This document shows, one piece after another, positions 62,466-64,000 of a stretch of DNA of 64,000 bases (positions are counted from its first letter, which is position 1; every line of letters starts with the position of its first letter). This DNA comes from a bacterium. Its GTDB lineage: Bacteria; Myxococcota; UBA727; JAUIJE01. Location: assembly GCA_030431455.1 (NCBI GenBank), contig JAUIJE010000005.1:1-64000 (forward strand), written 5' to 3'. Made by a program: the position numbers and the translations under genes. Under the pieces are notes generated by a model. The model made no database searches and had not been told where the DNA came from. It was given only the letters and a program-made list of their open reading frames with translations.

Positions 62466-64000
62466 TCACTCTTCGAGCAGGAGGAGCAGGGTCTGGGCGT
62501 TGCCCCCGGCGAGACCATTGCCGACCACGATCAGGTCGTTGTCGCCGTCGCCGTCGAGGTCGCCGCTTTCCAGGTCCGCGCCGAGGGTCGGCCCCCCTTG
62601 GTTGGCTTCGTCCATGCTGCGGGGGGACTCGACAAAGGTCCCGTCGCCGCGGTTGACGTACACCTTGTTGTGGAAGGTCGCCCCCCGGAGCCCGGTGAAC
62701 GCAATCTCATTGTCACCGTCGTTGTCGGCGTCGAAGATGTGGACGCCGACGTCACAGTCGTTCTGTTCGATGGGCAACGCAGAGAAGTTGCGCACCAGGG
62801 TGCCGGCTTCGTTGAAGTAGACCACCTCGCTGCTCTCGAACACCGGCTCACACGAGGCCGCGACCACGTCCTCACGGTTGTCCCCGTTGAGGTCGCCCAC
62901 GTCGACCCCGAACACGTCCCCCACCAGCCCGATGAAGGGCGTGTCGTCCTCGACGAAGCCGCCACCGGCGTTGGTCTCGTTGATCAGGATGCGGTGGCGG
63001 TTGCCGTCGGCCCCGAAGTTGAAGTTGTCCACGAACAACACCAGGTCGAGGTCGCCGTCCCCGTCGAGGTCGGTGGGCGCGATCTTGTGATCGTGCACCA
63101 GCCCGAGGTCGTGGGGGACAAGATTGGAGCGGTCGGCGAAGCTGTTGGGCCCGGTGCGCTCCCAAAAGCCATCCGCCCCCACCCCGAACGCCCCGCAGTC
63201 ACCGCTGTCGCCGTTGCTGCACCCGATGGTGAGCGCGAACAGGTCGTCTTTGGCGTCGCCGATGAGGTTGAGCAGCTGCACGTCGAACGCCCCCGACAGC
63301 GAGCTGATGTTGGTGCTGGGGGCGGTGACCTGGGTGAAGCTGCCGTCGCCGTTGCCGGTGTAGAGCAGGATCGAGCCCTGGTCGCTGACCCCGATGACCA
63401 TGTCGAGGTCGCCGTCGTCGTCGAGGTTGCCGAAGTTCACCGAGTTGGACACGAACGCCCCGGACGGGAGGTCCTCACGGTCAAAGTCCGCGGCCCCGTC
63501 GTTGAGGTACACGAAGTCGCTCTCGCCCCCCGACGAGAGCCCGTTGGCGATGACCGCGTCGAGGTCTCCGTCGGCGTCGATGTCTTCGATCGCCACCTCG
63601 TTGCCGTCGAGCCCGAGGTTGTTGAGCCCTTCGGTGGGCCGGAAGGTCCGGTAGGAGAAGGCCCCTTCCCCCACGTCTCCGGTGCCGTTGGGGTTGGTGA
63701 AAGACACGTCCACCGATCCGGTGCCCACGTGGGGCGGGGTCTGGCAGGACACTTCCTGGCTGCTCACCCAATTGCATTGGGTCGCGATCTCGTTGTCGAA
63801 GCGCCAGGTGGCGTTGGGGTCAATGCCCGCGGCCCGGATGCGCACCCGGGTGAAGCCAGCCTCGAGGCCGAAGTCCGGATCCACCGACACCGGCAAATAC
63901 TCGTAGAGGCTCGCGCCGGTGTCCTGCTGCCCGTCGGGGTTGATGACCTGCACGTCGACAAAGCCGGCGGGGTGCGGCGGGGTCACGCACACCAGGGTCT
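62466..64000 (-). CDS. Surface protein with IPT/TIG and FG-GAP repeats, N-terminus beyond window
   Basis: The frame is open to the window end, so the N-terminal part is missing. The visible 511 codons hold immunoglobulin-like IPT/TIG repeats (CVTPPHPAGFVDVQVINPDG and CQTPPHVGTGSVDVSFTNPN) and then FG-GAP/VCBS propeller blades with calcium loops DIDADGDLDAVIA, NLDDDGDLDMVIG, DLDGDGDLDLVLF, DLNGDNREDVVAA, DADNDGDNEIAFT and DLDGDGDNDLIVV. It is probably a secreted or surface adhesin-like protein. A formyltransferase gene begins four bases downstream of its stop. Confidence 0.88.
   Translation of the reverse strand, partial: TLVCVTPPHPAGFVDVQVINPDGQQDTGASLYEYLPVSVDPDFGLEAGFTRVRIRAAGIDPNATWRFDNEIATQCNWVSSQEVSCQTPPHVGTGSVDVSFTNPNGTGDVGEGAFSYRTFRPTEGLNNLGLDGNEVAIEDIDADGDLDAVIANGLSSGGESDFVYLNDGAADFDREDLPSGAFVSNSVNFGNLDDDGDLDMVIGVSDQGSILLYTGNGDGSFTQVTAPSTNISSLSGAFDVQLLNLIGDAKDDLFALTIGCSNGDSGDCGAFGVGADGFWERTGPNSFADRSNLVPHDLGLVHDHKIAPTDLDGDGDLDLVLFVDNFNFGADGNRHRILINETNAGGGFVEDDTPFIGLVGDVFGVDVGDLNGDNREDVVAASCEPVFESSEVVYFNEAGTLVRNFSALPIEQNDCDVGVHIFDADNDGDNEIAFTGLRGATFHNKVYVNRGDGTFVESPRSMDEANQGGPTLGADLESGDLDGDGDNDLIVVGNGLAGGNAQTLLLLLEE

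Overview
The window is about 68% GC and densely packed. The sequence suggests a bacterium of the Myxococcota (former Deltaproteobacteria). The support is a str operon in the order rpsL-rpsG-fusA-tuf, a Hanks-type Ser/Thr kinase, an imuA-imuB cassette behind a palindrome that fits the published Myxococcus LexA motif almost completely, and many lipoproteins with DAG-rich, GDGD-rich or Cys-rich stretches. It looks like ordinary chromosome with one intact insertion sequence. No rRNA, tRNA, CRISPR array or prophage was seen.

Layout. 1-3.4 kb: translation operon on the minus strand, with a good sigma70-type promoter near 3.4 kb. 3.5-9.5 kb: kinase, a large GDGD lipoprotein, apaG and a beta-barrel-like outer membrane protein. 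9.8-12.3 kb: imuB/imuA. 12.4-15.2 kb: a three-gene set (helical protein, protein with a duplicated domain, divergent ATP-grasp ligase) behind a sigma54-like promoter. 15.6-18.6 kb: an alpha-oxoamine synthase overlapping an acyl-CoA dehydrogenase-GNAT fusion. 18.6-23.6 kb: a translationally coupled DUF2760-Hsp70-Hsp70 operon. 23.8-29.0 kb: exported proteins and lipoproteins. 29.05-30.23 kb: an intact IS630-family element sitting in the stop codon of a lipoprotein gene. 30.5-38.4 kb: a serine hydrolase, a Cys-rich lipoprotein, a c-type cytochrome, an AraC regulator and small proteins. 38.4-44.4 kb: adenosine deaminase, a pseudouridine synthase, HAD phosphatase plus GH3 enzyme, and a Kir-type potassium channel. 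44.4-52.7 kb: membrane proteins, a giant transglutaminase-like lipoprotein, DUF1015 and a lipoprotein. 52.8-55.4 kb: signalling (FHA-GGDEF; PP2C-cNMP-binding fusion). 55.5-57.0 kb: 3-oxoacid CoA-transferase. 57.5-61.5 kb: a coupled run of Rsm22-like methyltransferase, a Cys-cluster protein, ABC ATPase and ABC permease. 61.5-64 kb: a formyltransferase and a large FG-GAP/IPT surface protein cut by the window edge.

The most promising candidates for undescribed biology are the 12.4-15.2 kb ATP-grasp cassette, the oxoamine synthase/ACAD-GNAT pair, and the double-Hsp70/DUF2760 operon. Several spacers share a family of short hairpin-rich repeats. All functions are assigned by reading motifs in the translations; no database search was run.
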